Shown here: positions 48,833-58,903 of the stretch, in pieces
How the letters are laid out: each line of letters opens with the position of its first letter
How positions within the stretch are numbered: the first letter of the stretch is position 1
DNA from: Cardiocondyla obscurior
Taxonomy: Eukaryota > Arthropoda > Insecta > Hymenoptera > Formicidae
Length of the DNA: 64,000 nt
Reading direction: 5' to 3'
Assembly (NCBI RefSeq): GCF_019399895.1
Contig: NC_091864.1
Span: 4,132,001-4,196,000, forward strand
Notes under the pieces: generated by a model
The model's database searches: none
Told to the model about the DNA's origin: nothing
Seen by the model: the letters and a program-made list of their open reading frames with translations, nothing else
Position numbers and translations under genes: made by a program

Positions 48833-49598
48833 TTAAACAGTACAATTTTTTTGTCCCTGTAAACATTTCGCTTAGTTAACAAATGGATAGCTTAAAGAGG
48901 AAGTAAGCGATTTTAATAGTTTTTTTTTAAAAACATTGGTTTTAGAAGTGTTTTTAACGTAGCATTAAAGAAAAATAATATAAATAAATATTTAAAAATT
49001 TATGCAAACAGTTAATTATGCAAAAAAGTCACTTATCGGATTCAGCTGTCGGACGGTGCTGCGAGTGACACCGTACAATTTTTAGCTCGAAATGGTCATT
49101 TTCCTTAGTTAACAAATGGATATTTCGAAAACCGAGTGTCCGATTAAAAAAATCTTTTATTTGTTAACATTACAGGGTTGTTCTACGTCCAATTCCGATG
49201 AGTGACTTTTTTGCAAAAAAGATTGTTTAAACAATTAAAATGACTTTTTTTCCATGTTAAAACGCAATATCGGAAACTTAAAGTCCATAGCAACAACAAT
49301 TACGTGACAACGAACGTTTTCGTTAAAAATATAAATTTGTTAAGTAAGTACAGCTGCGAAATGTTGTGGCCCTAGGCCACTAAAACGACATTCAGACCCC
49401 GCGCCGCGACTAACACCGATCGCCCGGAATTATCGCGCGGACACCGGCCATATTAATTATTAATTACGCGGGCCGACCAGCCGCCCGCGGCGTGTAGCGC
49501 GGATCACCGGACCGCGTGACATGGGCCGCCCAACCGCCCACACCGCGCACCGTCACCGACCGCTCGGGAGTGGGAGGTCCCCCACTCTCGGGCCCACA

Positions 49599-49607
49599 GG
49601 TATATAA
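49599..49607 (+). promoter_or_regulatory. TATA box in the gypsy 5' LTR
   Basis: GGTATATAAACTGCC matches the TATA consensus. The 3' LTR copy near 56649 is the same. It lies far upstream of the AATAAA, so if it is used the R region would exceed 1 kb; the TATA-like site at 50745 would give a conventional short R. Confidence 0.45.
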
Positions 49608-49666
49608 ACTGCCTCGTACGCAGACGAGGCACCTTTTCCTCGCTGGAGAGCACTCCAGCATCCGAC

Positions 49667-50050
49667 CCTCCAGGTCTTGGGCGCTCCCAAGACTTCCCCG
49701 ACCGGGCTCACCCGGCCTTCGACACCGCTACCTCCAGGACTCGGGCGCTCCCGAGCCTGTCCTCGACCGGGCTCACCCGGCCTTCGATACCTCTGCCTCC
49801 AGGACTCGGGCGCTCCCGAGCCTGTCCTCGACCGGGCTCACCCGGCCTTCGATACCACTGCCTCCAGGACTCGGGCGCTCCCGAGCCTGTCCTCGACCGG
49901 GCTCACCCGGCCTTCGATACCGTCACCTCCAGGACTCGGGCGCTCCCGAGCCTGTCCTCGACCGGGCTCACCCGGCCTTCGATACCGCTGCCTCCAGGAC
50001 TCGGGCGCTCCCGAGCCTGTCCTCGACCGGGCTCACCCGGCCTTCATTAC
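49667..50050 (+). repeat. 65-bp minisatellite in the 5' LTR
   Basis: The unit contains CCTCCAGGACTCGGGCGCTC and GACCGGGCTCACCCGGCCTT. Unit starts fall at 49667 (diverged), 49731, 49796, 49861, 49926 and 49991. Most units hold palindromic CGGGCGCTCCCG and CCGGGCTCACCCGG. All three frames stay open across it because of composition, producing the long false ORFs here. The 3' LTR has one unit more. Confidence 0.9.
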
Positions 50051-50220
50051 CGTTATCTTTCCCCAGGACATAGGCACCTTCGAGCCTTCTTCCGTCCGAA
50101 CGCTCGCGGATCTCCCTCGCCACAGTCCGAACGGTCTCCCCGGATTTTGCGCTGCAAACTCACGCGCCGCGGAAATCGTACCACCGCCACGGCCCGAATG
50201 GCCTACTATGTGACCGGCGC

Positions 50221-50520
50221 CGCCGACTCGCGACCGCGAAACCTGTCCGACCGTCTTGGCCTGAACGGCCCATCTTGTACAACGTGCCGCCGACTCGCGA
50301 CCGCGAGGCCTGTCCGACCGTCTTGGCCTGAACGGCCTATCTTGTACAGCGTGCCGCCGACTCGCGACCGCGGAACCTGTCCGACCGTCTCGGCCTGAAC
50401 GGCCTAACTTGTACAGCGTGCCGTCGACTCGCGACCGCGGAACCTGTCCGACCGTCCCGGCCTGAACGGCCTATCTTGTACATCGCGCCGTCGACTCGCG
50501 ACCGCGTGCCTCCGACCGAA
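50221..50520 (+). repeat. 67-bp minisatellite in the 5' LTR
   Basis: Five units of 67 bp start at 50221, 50288, 50355, 50422 and 50489, with core CGACTCGCGACCGCG, then CTGTCCGACCGTC and GGCCTGAACGGCC. The same array lies in the 3' LTR from about 57332. Confidence 0.9.
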
Positions 50521-50979
50521 CGACACGACTCGGGGCGTTTGTTGCGCACCACGTCGCCGACCCGCAAGCACGTCGCTCCGTTCGAAACGATACCGCTCAG
50601 AGGGCTTGCATCACCCGTCGCGCCGCCGCCTCTCGACCGCGTGTTTCCCCCCTCCCCCCAGACGCGGGGCCCACCCTGGACCAGCGCCAAGACGGCTCGC
50701 GGCCGTATGCCACCACCCTCAAAGCGTAACACCGATCAATCCGGTAATATAAGGCTGGCCGTGGACCGTTCCACCGAGCAGCTAGGATATTTCTGTTTAC
50801 TCTCTGCGTTACTCTAGCTTTAGTTTTCTCTGTATTATAGCTTTCTCTTTATGTTGCCATTAACCTTATAGTTTTATAATAAAGTATCATTTATGTTTTC
50901 CACGTTCTAATCACGTCTCACTTCTTACTCGTACCTTGGTTCCCGGCGAGCTTCCCGCCGATAAAGTTACCGCGTTACA

Positions 50980-50997
50980 TGGCGCCCGAACAGGGAC
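50980..50997 (+). other. Primer binding site (tRNA-Lys type)
   Basis: TGGCGCCCGAACAGGGAC starts at the first base after the 5' LTR. This 18-mer complements the 3' end of tRNA-Lys(UUU) and is the same site used by some retroviruses; several insect gypsy elements also prime with tRNA-Lys. Confidence 0.9.
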
Positions 50998-51027
50998 CTG
51001 ACCGAACTGAGACGTGATTAAAACTAA

Positions 51028-52188
51028 ATGAAGAGCTGGATCTATAAATTATCCAAAAGAGACTTGTCCGAGGAATTGACCCGCCTGCAAATCGATAACG
51101 ACGGCCCCTGCGATCAATTACGATACCGCCTGCGAAGATTTGTGGAGTCTAACCCCAGTTACGAACCTCCGATGGCAGTAAATAGAACGGTGCCGCCAAA
51201 GCCGGAAAATCAGTCGCAATCCGGCGGCCTCCGAGAAGAAACCAGCGCCGAGCTAAATACCTCGGCCCAAATAGAGATCTTTGCGGCCGGCACTCCGCGG
51301 CATCATCCGCTCCCGGCATTTAGTCACTTGGAAGAGCTGCTGCCACTACAAGCACCCGCCCCCGGAATCGGCATGGAGGAAACCACCCCCGACCGGGCAG
51401 AACCACTGCCACTACGAAATGAGGAACTCCTCGGCACAATCGACCATGCAAAAACTGTCAACCAGATCCGGAAGTGGGGCGTGCATTTTGACGGACGGGA
51501 TCCGTTTTCATTTCTTGAGCGGATCCAGGAACTCCAACGCGCCTACGGGTATCCCGGGGATCTCCTGCTACTTGGACTGCCGGAAATGTTGAAGGGCGAC
51601 GCACTGCTGTGGTTTCGCAACAACCAGGCACGATGGAGGTGCTGGGCGGACTTTCAAGACAGTTTCCGCAATTTTTATCTGCCGCACCGATACCGTGCTC
51701 AGTTAACCCGGGAGATGCATGGCCGCACACAGCGGGCTGGCGAACCGTTTAAACAATACGCTACCGCTTTACTGACCATGGCACGCCGCGCTGAGAAACT
51801 GTCGGCCGACGAGATTCTCGACCAGGTCTACGAGAATATGAGGCCCGAATATAAGCTGTACATCAGAATCGGGGATATAAACAACCTAGAGGACCTCACC
51901 CGACGGGCCGCAGAGTTCGAAGACATCAAGCGCCGAGAGCAATCCGAGAAACAACAAGCCAGCCATCCCCCGGCCGTAGCAGCCGCCTCTTACAACCGAG
52001 AGGAGTGCTGCTGGCGCTGTAAACAGCGGGGCCACACTCGAGCCGAATGCCGCCGTCCCGCCGTCAAATTCTGTTCCCGTTGCGGCAAAGACGGCGTACT
52101 TACGCGGGAGTGTCATCCGTTTACGGGAAACGCCCAACGGGCCGGAGGTACCGACAGCACCGACCGGCCCACTGCCAGCCAGAATTAA
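51028..52188 (+). CDS. gag: Gypsy gag polyprotein
   Basis: 386 codons from the first ATG after the PBS, forming the particle. The N-terminus (about residues 1-45, KLSKRDLSEELTRL...LRYRLRRF) resembles a SAP-like helix-hairpin. A Pro-rich linker leads to the retrotransposon capsid region (about 140-300; CWADFQDSFRNFYLP around 210). Two C-terminal knuckles follow: CWRCKQRGHTRAEC is canonical CCHC, but CSRCGKDGVLTREC has Val where His is expected, so the second probably does not bind zinc normally. The last ~45 codons overlap pol, which lies in the -1 frame. Gag alone ends at TAA 52186-52188; gag-pol needs frameshifting at 52125. Confidence 0.9.
   Translation: MKSWIYKLSKRDLSEELTRLQIDNDGPCDQLRYRLRRFVESNPSYEPPMAVNRTVPPKPENQSQSGGLREETSAELNTSAQIEIFAAGTPRHHPLPAFSHLEELLPLQAPAPGIGMEETTPDRAEPLPLRNEELLGTIDHAKTVNQIRKWGVHFDGRDPFSFLERIQELQRAYGYPGDLLLLGLPEMLKGDALLWFRNNQARWRCWADFQDSFRNFYLPHRYRAQLTREMHGRTQRAGEPFKQYATALLTMARRAEKLSADEILDQVYENMRPEYKLYIRIGDINNLEDLTRRAAEFEDIKRREQSEKQQASHPPAVAAASYNREECCWRCKQRGHTRAECRRPAVKFCSRCGKDGVLTRECHPFTGNAQRAGGTDSTDRPTASQN
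52125..52170 (+). promoter_or_regulatory. Programmed -1 ribosomal frameshift signal
   Basis: G GGA AAC (52125-52131) is in the gag frame exactly as X XXY YYZ requires. A 7-nt spacer (52132-52138) is followed by a perfect GC-rich 7-bp stem, GGGCCGG (52139-52145) with CCGGCCC (52164-52170). The 18-nt loop could also pair downstream as a pseudoknot. The same heptamer serves some D-type retroviruses. Its position inside the gag/pol overlap and the -1 frame relation make it the likely expression switch for pol. Confidence 0.8.
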
Positions 52189-55100
52189 GGTTCCGGCCCC
52201 GACCACATCTTCCGATCCGGCTCGGAAATACAGAGATAGAGGCTCTCTTGGATTCCGGCTCGGAGCTCTCGTGTGTAAATGCCGAGGTGGTAAACTTAGC
52301 CGAAAAACTAGGCTATCACCGCCAAACGGACCGACAGCAAATCAGGCTGGCGGACGGGGAGACAACAGAGACCGCCGGCAGCCTGCTATTACCCATTAGA
52401 TACAAAGGAGATATCTTTCGGCATCAATTTACGATTATGCCGCACGCTCGGAGCCCCATGATCATAGGGGTAGATTTGTGGGAGCAGATTGGATTAACGC
52501 TGCGAATCCCACCGGGCAGCTCACACCAGAAGCAGCTAAACGGTCTCGACAAAATCGGACTCGCGGTCCAATCACCGGAAGAAGAGGAACGCCTGAAACA
52601 CTTCCTCAAGCGTGAACTGGGAAAATTCCAGAACATCAGGGGACCTACCGACAAAATTACACACCGTTTACGACTAAAGACCGACCAGCCAATCAAGCAA
52701 AGATACCGTCTCCGTAATCCGGCCATGCAGGCTGTGATAAACCAGGAAATCGAGCGCATGGAGCAAGACGGGATCATTGAGCCTTCCCACGGGGCCTGGA
52801 GCTCTCCAATTGTACTTGTGAAGAAGAAGGACGGCCGCTATCGTTTTTGCATTGACTATCGAAAAGTCAATGAAGTCACTGAGAAGGATGCGTATCCGTT
52901 ACCTCAGGTCAACGCTACGCTTGATAAATTGCGAGGGGCACGTTACCTCACGACACTAGACTTGAAAGACGGTTACTGGCAAGTGCCGTTGGATCCGGAG
53001 AGCCGGCCAATCACCGCCTTCACCGTTCCGGGACGGGGCCTGATGCAATTCAGAGTAATGCCGTTCGGACTTCATTCGGCCCCGGCCACGTTCCAGCGAC
53101 TTCTGGACACGGTGCTCGGCCCGGAGCTCGAACCCTGCGCACTGGTCTACCTCGACGACATCATTATTCTAAGCCGTACCTTCGACGAGCACCTAACCCA
53201 CCTAAGGATGGTGTTCCAACGCCTGCGGGACGCTAAATTACGCCTGAACCCCGAGAAATGCCACTTTTGCAGGCCACAACTAAGATATCTCGGTCATATT
53301 ATCGACCGCGAGGGTATCCGTACAGATCCGGAGAAGACGTCGGCCGTAACCGCTTGGCCGCCACCAACGACTCTTCGCCAGGTACGACAATTCCTGGGAA
53401 TGGCGTCGTGGTATCGAAGATTTGTCAACAACTTCTCCAGCTTAGCCGCCCCGCTTTCACGCCTAACCAGAAAGAACGCCCGGTGGAATTGGGGCTCCGA
53501 CGAAGAAAAAGCTTTTACCGAGCTCAAAACCGCCCTGACTACCGCCCCAGTTCTGGCCTGCCCGGATTTCTCCCGTCGTTTCATCTTGCAGACCGACGCT
53601 AGCACGAACGGCCTAGGAGTGGTCCTGACGCAGCACCTAGCGGAAGGCGAGCGTGTCATCGCGTACGCAAGCCGTACGCTTACTAAAGCCGAGAAAAACT
53701 ACAGCGCCACCGAGCTAGAGTGCCTGGCCGTTATCTGGGGCATACGGAAAATGAGAGGATATCTCGAGGGCTACTCATTTACGGTAATCACCGATCACCA
53801 AGCGTTAAAGTGGTTACAACGTTTGGACGAACCTACCGGACGGCTGGGCCGCTGGCTCTTTGAGCTGCAACAGTACCACTTCGAAGTCCGTTACCGCCGG
53901 GGGGCAGCCAATCAAGTGGCCGATGCGCTCTCCCGCCAACCGGCCATAGCCAGCACCGAGGCACCGCCCCCGGATAATTGGTACCACCGCATTCTCACCG
54001 GGGTCCGAACTCACCCTACCGACTTTCCAGATTACAAGGAACAACAAGGACGCTTATTCCGCCTCATACTGCACGAGGTAGATTTTAAAGAGATTGATCC
54101 AGCTATGCAGTGGAAGCAATGCGTACCGAAACCAGAACGACAGCAAACCATCGCCCGACATCATGCGGACGTTAGCGCCGGCCATTTTGGAACGGCCAAA
54201 ACTATTGCCCGTATGGCTCGGCTCTTCTACTGGCCGGGCATGTTCCGCGACATCACCCGATTCGTGAGGAAATGCCGAACCTGCCTCGCCTATAAAGCAT
54301 CGCCTACCAAACCAGCTGGGAAGTTACACACAGCACCAGTGGCGGCGCCCTGGCAACAAGTCACCATGGATTTGGTGGGGCCCCTACCGCGCTCTCGCAA
54401 AGGTCATACATGGCTCCTAGTCATGCAAGATCGCTTTTCAAAATGGTTGGAGCTGCACCCACTGCGAAAGGCCACAGCAACGGCGGTGGTAACTGCTATA
54501 GTCGAGAAAATTTTGTATCGACACGGTTGCCCGGACCAAGTTATTTCCGATAACGGCACTCAATTCAAGTCTCGCCTACTGAGAAACCTACTGCGCGCCT
54601 GGCACATTCAACACCGTACGACACCGATTTATACCCCACAGTGTAATCCGGTCGAGCGGACCAATCGAACAATAAAAACCATGATTGCGCAATTCACACA
54701 GAAGAATCACAGACGATGGGACGAACATCTCGGGCCGCTTCAGTTCGCATTTAATACAGCGCAACACGACGCCACCGGATTCACGCCGGCATTTCTCAAC
54801 CACGGCCGAGAATTAGCCCTGTCACATCCCGAGGATCGCCGCCACGCCACGCCAACAACACCGCATAAAACACAGCGCTCGCTCCAAGAGGCCTTCCAGC
54901 TAGTACGAATAAACCTCGCCCGCGCCTTCCAGCGCCAAGAAACCACATACAATTTACGACGACGGGATTGGCAACCTCGGAACGGTGATTTAGTCTGGAA
55001 AAAGAAACATCCATTGTCACGGAAAACTGACGGATTCAATGCAAAACTGGCGCCAAAATATTCGGGCCCGTTTACAGTAATGAAGTTCCATTCGCCGGTC

Positions 55101-56399
55101 ATCGTGGATCTTCGTGACGGCCGAGGGCGCTGGCATCGACATATTCACGTGCAAGACTTAAAGCCGGACCCCCCACCTGAAGAAAGCGACCAATCCACAA
55201 CCGAGAAACCCCCGCAATCAGGATATATAAAGCGTGCCAAATCGACCCAGATATCAGTCAAGCAGTTATCGTCCGCGATGAGCAAGCGAGACAAATTAAG
55301 AGAACTCTTCGGGAGTCTTAGCGAAGACAGTGACTCGCCGGCCAGTCCACCGCCGGGAGCCTGGCCGCCGCCCATTGATCCAGGGCGTCGTTACCAAGTC
55401 CCAAAGATCGGGACGAGCATCCAGCGCGGAGACGGCGGCCGAGATCGGCATACCCGCTGGATGGAGGAACCGCCACCGGCCACACCGAGGACGACGCAGA
55501 AAAAGCGAGGCCAAAACGCCGCCACCGCCACACGAAGCGATCCGTCGGGAAAAAAGGCCGCAGGGACCACCGCCGCGACCAAGATGGCGGCGCCCGGCAG
55601 CTCAGACACCACGAGACCGGCCACACGTGACCCGGGGAAAATGGCGCGCAACCAAGCTACGCAGGACGAGCCTCTCGCGACCGCTAGCACCAGCGGCCAA
55701 AAACATCCGGTCGAAACAACCCGCCAGGCAACAACCACCGACGCAGGGAGATCGGCGCCCACCAGCCTGACGGAATCCGGCACCGGGACACGCGGCCGAG
55801 ATCCGGCCAGGGGACAACGAACAAAGGCCCCCCCGCCAATGCCGCCAGGATTAAGACGCGGCTCGACAACACGCCGCGGGCCAACCATCCGTGCGGTGAA
55901 GATTGTGCAGCCGCCGGGCGCAGAAATTAAAACAGTGGCCAGCATCCTGGCGGCCAGAAAGCCTATCGTAGCAGCCACACCATCCGGGATCCGGCGGACC
56001 GATGCCCGGGCGATCGCGTCATCAGACGCAGACAAAACCACCGTCGTCACAACACCCGGAGGACGAGAGAACGTGACAGCCGGGCCATCCAGCACTCCAG
56101 CAGCAGCAGCACCGCCATCCCTGGCCACCGTCAGCCCACCAGGCACCGTACCGTTGATTCTGCCTGCACCAGCCCCTCCCGCCTACGTACGGAGAGAAGG
56201 TTGGATCTCGAGGCCTGGGATACCTTTAGCGGTACCAATTCAGTTACCGGATGGCACGTGCATCTCCGTGCCAATGTCGGCCATCCGGCACAATAGGAAG
56301 TGGCGAGCCCGGACCCCCACAGGGAGGTGGATCCTCCGGTTCGCCACGGACGGCCGCCTGACAATGTGCCGCAAGGTGACGGAGGTCACGCTGGAGTGA
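52131..56399 (+). CDS. pol: Gypsy pol polyprotein with long C-terminal tail
   Basis: The open frame starts at 52047 but is used from the frameshift at about 52131. Residues are numbered from 52047. Protease: ALLDSGSELS (D69). Reverse transcriptase: about 215-400, YLDDIII at 368. RNase H: about 510-630 (QTDAS, ATELECL, TDHQAL, ADALSR). Integrase: HHCC zinc finger about 705-746, catalytic D775, D835 and E870 with 35-residue D-E spacing; then a chromo/GPY-like segment (KYSGPFTV near 1005). No stop or frameshift was found. After about 1045 comes an unusual ~400-residue tail: first Pro/Ser/Asp-rich, then Ala/Thr/Arg/Gly-rich low complexity (1080-1370), then a more ordered end (about 1375-1450; REGWISRPGIPLAVPIQLPD). 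The tail has no membrane segment, so it is not an env. It could be a nucleoprotein or nuclear-targeting module. Confidence 0.9.
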   Translation, partial: RPTGRRYRQHRPAHCQPELRFRPRPHLPIRLGNTEIEALLDSGSELSCVNAEVVNLAEKLGYHRQTDRQQIRLADGETTETAGSLLLPIRYKGDIFRHQFTIMPHARSPMIIGVDLWEQIGLTLRIPPGSSHQKQLNGLDKIGLAVQSPEEEERLKHFLKRELGKFQNIRGPTDKITHRLRLKTDQPIKQRYRLRNPAMQAVINQEIERMEQDGIIEPSHGAWSSPIVLVKKKDGRYRFCIDYRKVNEVTEKDAYPLPQVNATLDKLRGARYLTTLDLKDGYWQVPLDPESRPITAFTVPGRGLMQFRVMPFGLHSAPATFQRLLDTVLGPELEPCALVYLDDIIILSRTFDEHLTHLRMVFQRLRDAKLRLNPEKCHFCRPQLRYLGHIIDREGIRTDPEKTSAVTAWPPPTTLRQVRQFLGMASWYRRFVNNFSSLAAPLSRLTRKNARWNWGSDEEKAFTELKTALTTAPVLACPDFSRRFILQTDASTNGLGVVLTQHLAEGERVIAYASRTLTKAEKNYSATELECLAVIWGIRKMRGYLEGYSFTVITDHQALKWLQRLDEPTGRLGRWLFELQQYHFEVRYRRGAANQVADALSRQPAIASTEAPPPDNWYHRILTGVRTHPTDFPDYKEQQGRLFRLILHEVDFKEIDPAMQWKQCVPKPERQQTIARHHADVSAGHFGTAKTIARMARLFYWPGMFRDITRFVRKCRTCLAYKASPTKPAGKLHTAPVAAPWQQVTMDLVGPLPRSRKGHTWLLVMQDRFSKWLELHPLRKATATAVVTAIVEKILYRHGCPDQVISDNGTQFKSRLLRNLLRAWHIQHRTTPIYTPQCNPVERTNRTIKTMIAQFTQKNHRRWDEHLGPLQFAFNTAQHDATGFTPAFLNHGRELALSHPEDRRHATPTTPHKTQRSLQEAFQLVRINLARAFQRQETTYNLRRRDWQPRNGDLVWKKKHPLSRKTDGFNAKLAPKYSGPFTVMKFHSPVIVDLRDGRGRWHRHIHVQDLKPDPPPEESDQSTTEKPPQSGYIKRAKSTQISVKQLSSAMSKRDKLRELFGSLSEDSDSPASPPPGAWPPPIDPGRRYQVPKIGTSIQRGDGGRDRHTRWMEEPPPATPRTTQKKRGQNAATATRSDPSGKKAAGTTAATKMAAPGSSDTTRPATRDPGKMARNQATQDEPLATASTSGQKHPVETTRQATTTDAGRSAPTSLTESGTGTRGRDPARGQRTKAPPPMPPGLRRGSTTRRGPTIRAVKIVQPPGAEIKTVASILAARKPIVAATPSGIRRTDARAIASSDADKTTVVTTPGGRENVTAGPSSTPAAAAPPSLATVSPPGTVPLILPAPAPPAYVRREGWISRPGIPLAVPIQLPDGTCISVPMSAIRHNRKWRARTPTGRWILRFATDGRLTMCRKVTEVTLE

Positions 56400-56412
56400 A
56401 AGGAGGGGGTGA
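56399..56412 (+). other. Polypurine tract
   Basis: AAAGGAGGGGGTGA directly before the 3' LTR. Its first base is the last base of the pol stop codon. It is the expected plus-strand primer. Confidence 0.8.
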
Positions 56413-58083
56413 TGTGGCCCTAGGCCACTAAAACGACATTCAGACCCCGCGCCGCGACTAACACCGATCGCCCGGAATTATCGCGCGGACACCGGCCATA
56501 TTAATTATTAATTACGCGGGCCGACCAGCCGCCCGCGGCGTGTAGCGCGGATCACCGGACCGCGTGACATGGGCCGCCCAACCGCCCACACCGCGCACCG
56601 CCACCGACCGCTCGGGAGTGGGAGGTCCCCCACTCTCGGGCCCACGGGTATATAAACTGCCTCGTACGCAGACGAGGCACCTTTTCCTCGCTGGAGAGCA
56701 CTCCAGCATCCGACCCTCCAGGTCTTGGGCGCTCCCAAGACTTCCTCGACCGGGGTCACCCGGCCTCGATACCGCTGCCTTCAGGACTCGGGCGCTCCCG
56801 AGCCTGTCCCCGACCGGGCTCACCCGGCCTTCGACACCGCTACCTCCAGGACTCGGGCGCTCCCGAGCCTGTCCTCGACCGGGCTCACCCGGCCTTCGAT
56901 ACCTCTGCCTCCAGGACTCGGGCGCTCCCGAGCCTGTCCTCGACCGGGCTCACCCGGCCTTCGATACCACTGCCTCCAGGACTCGGGCGCTCCCGAGCCT
57001 GTCCTCGACCGGGCTCACCCGGCCTTCGATACCGTCACCTCCAGGACTCGGGCGCTCCCGAGCCTGTCCTCGACCGGGCTCACCCGGCCTTCGATACCGC
57101 TGCCTCCAGGACTCGGGCGCTCCCGAGCCTGTCCTCGACCGGGCTCACCCGGCCTTCATTACCGTTATCTTTCCCCAGGACATAGGCACCTTCGAGCCTT
57201 CTTCCGTCCGAACGCTCGCGGATCTCCCTCGCCACAGTCCGAACGGTCTCCCCGGATTTTGCGCCGCAAACTCACGCGCCGCGGAAATCGTACCACCGCC
57301 ACGGCCCGAATGGCCTACTATGTGACCGGCGCCGCCGACTCGCGACCGCGAAACCTGTCCGACCGTCTTGGCCTGAACGGCCCATCTTGTACAACGTGCC
57401 GCCGACTCGCGACCGCGAGGCCTGTCCGACCGTCTTGGCCTGAACGGCCTATCTTGTACAGCGTGCCGCCGACTCGCGACCGCGGAACCTGTCCGACCGT
57501 CTCGGCCTGAACGGCCTAACTTGTACAGCGTGCCGTCGACTCGCGACCGCGGAACCTGTCCGACCGTCCCGGCCTGAACGGCCTATCTTGTACATCGCGC
57601 CGTCGACTCGCGACCGCGTGCCTCCGACCGAACGACACGACTCGGGGCGTTTGTTGCGCACCACGTCGCCGACCCGCAAGCACGTCGCTCCGTTCGAAAC
57701 GATACCGCTCAGAGGGCTTGCATCACCCGTCGCGCCGCCGCCTCTCGACCGCGTGTTTCCCCCAGACGCGGGGCCCACCCTGGACCAGCGCCAAGACGGC
57801 TCGCGGCCGTATGCCACCACCCTCAAAGCGTAACACCGATCAATCCGGTAATATAAGGCTGGCCGTGGACCGTTCCACCGAGCAGCTAGGATATTTCTGT
57901 TTACTCTCTGCGTTACTCTAGCTTTAGTTTTCTCTGTATTATAGCTTTCTCTTTATGTTGCCATTAACCTTATAGTTTTATAATAAAGAATCATTTATGT
58001 TTTCCACGTTCTAATCACGTCTCACTTCTTACTCGTACCTTGGTTCCCGGCGAGCTTCCCGCCGATAAAGTTACCGCGTTACA
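56413..58083 (+). repeat. 3' LTR of the gypsy element
   Basis: 1671 bp. It is longer than the 5' LTR by 56 bp: one extra 65-bp minisatellite unit (about 56715-56790, one base short) minus 8 bp in a C-run near 57760. AATAAA is at 57982-57987. Confidence 0.9.
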
Positions 58084-58351
58084 ATGTTAAAAATATAAAC
58101 ATAAATTGTTCAAATACTATTAAAACATAAAAAAATGTTATCTTAAAAACTACGTTTCGATGTACATTTAACATTAGTAGTCAACAAAATTAAATTTCAT
58201 GTGCATGCATTTATTCGTATTAAACATTATAAATTTTAACATCGCGAAATGCGTTAATTGTTGCAAAAAAATATCAATTTTGCATTAATTGCTGGAAGGG
58301 ATGAAGAAAGGATTAAATAAGTGTGTATTTTTATTAAAACAACGTAATATA

Positions 58352-58903
58352 TAGGGTGTCCCAAAGTCATGTAGACAAACTTTGGAACTAGGTAGATCTC
58401 GTTATTTTAAGACGAAAAGTCCTTTACCATTTTTTATTCTGAGTAATATTAAGCGAGATAAAAATAATTGAAAATTAGGTTTTTTGGGCGGATCTTACTG
58501 CTTCTCACATTGCGCGGAGACGCTCTATCCGTCGGTAGTCCTCAATCCATGCTTTCTTGATCATCAATAATTTTCTTTGTATTGTTACGCGTCGTCGCTT
58601 TTCTTTGATTCTTGGTTTAGACCAGTTTATCTAGGCGGGCCGATCGTAACCGCCTGTCTTGCCCCGCGCGCCTTCATTTTTCTTATCAATGATCGAGAAC
58701 GCAAGGATTGGGGACTACCGACGGATAGAGCGTCTCCGCGCAATGTGAGAAGCAGTAAGATCCGCCCAAAAAACCTAATTTTCAATCATTTTTATCTCGC
58801 TTAATATTACTCAGAATAAAGAATGGTAAAGGACTTTTCGTCTTAAAATAACGAGATCTATCTAGTTCCAAAGTTTGTCTACATGACTTTGGGACACCCT
58901 GTA
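58352..58903. mobile_element. 552-bp foldback MITE (Tc1/mariner-like)
   Basis: Inverted arms of about 200 bp run inward from TAGGGTGTCCCAAAGTCATG on the left and CATGACTTTGGGACACCCTG on the right. A TA duplication at the insertion point is confirmed against the uninterrupted left arm of the giant hAT. It has no transposase. The central ORF (58577-58804) is part of the palindrome and is not a gene. Confidence 0.8.

Larger units (their letters stand above)
49365..50979 (+). repeat. 5' LTR of the gypsy element
   Basis: 1615 bp. It starts TGTGGCCCTAGG, ends CGCGTTACA, and is GC-rich. A TATA box (TATATAAA) lies near 49600 and a second TATA-like run (TAATATAAGG) near 50745. AATAAA at 50878-50883 would serve polyadenylation in the 3' copy. 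Two minisatellites are embedded (see separate entries). Confidence 0.9.
49365..58083 (+). mobile_element. Complete Ty3/gypsy retrotransposon
   Basis: The 8719-bp element has near-identical LTRs (49365-50979 and 56413-58083), TSD ATGT (49361-49364 and 58084-58087), a PBS directly after the 5' LTR, gag, pol and a polypurine tract. No env-like ORF is present. All coding parts are open, and the LTRs differ outside their minisatellites at only about four bases by eye, so insertion is recent and the element may be active. Confidence 0.95.

Noticed and set aside
49516..50398. Long overlapping plus-strand ORFs (up to 185 codons) in the gypsy 5' LTR, and their twins near 56564-57510
   Set aside because: All frames are open because of GC-rich 65- and 67-bp minisatellites; the period is not a multiple of three and the peptides only cycle through frames.
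50980..50997. Primer site identical to that of some primate lentiviruses, considered as a sign of an integrated retrovirus
   Set aside because: The pol order, integrase type and lack of env are those of Ty3/gypsy. Sharing a tRNA-Lys primer explains the match.
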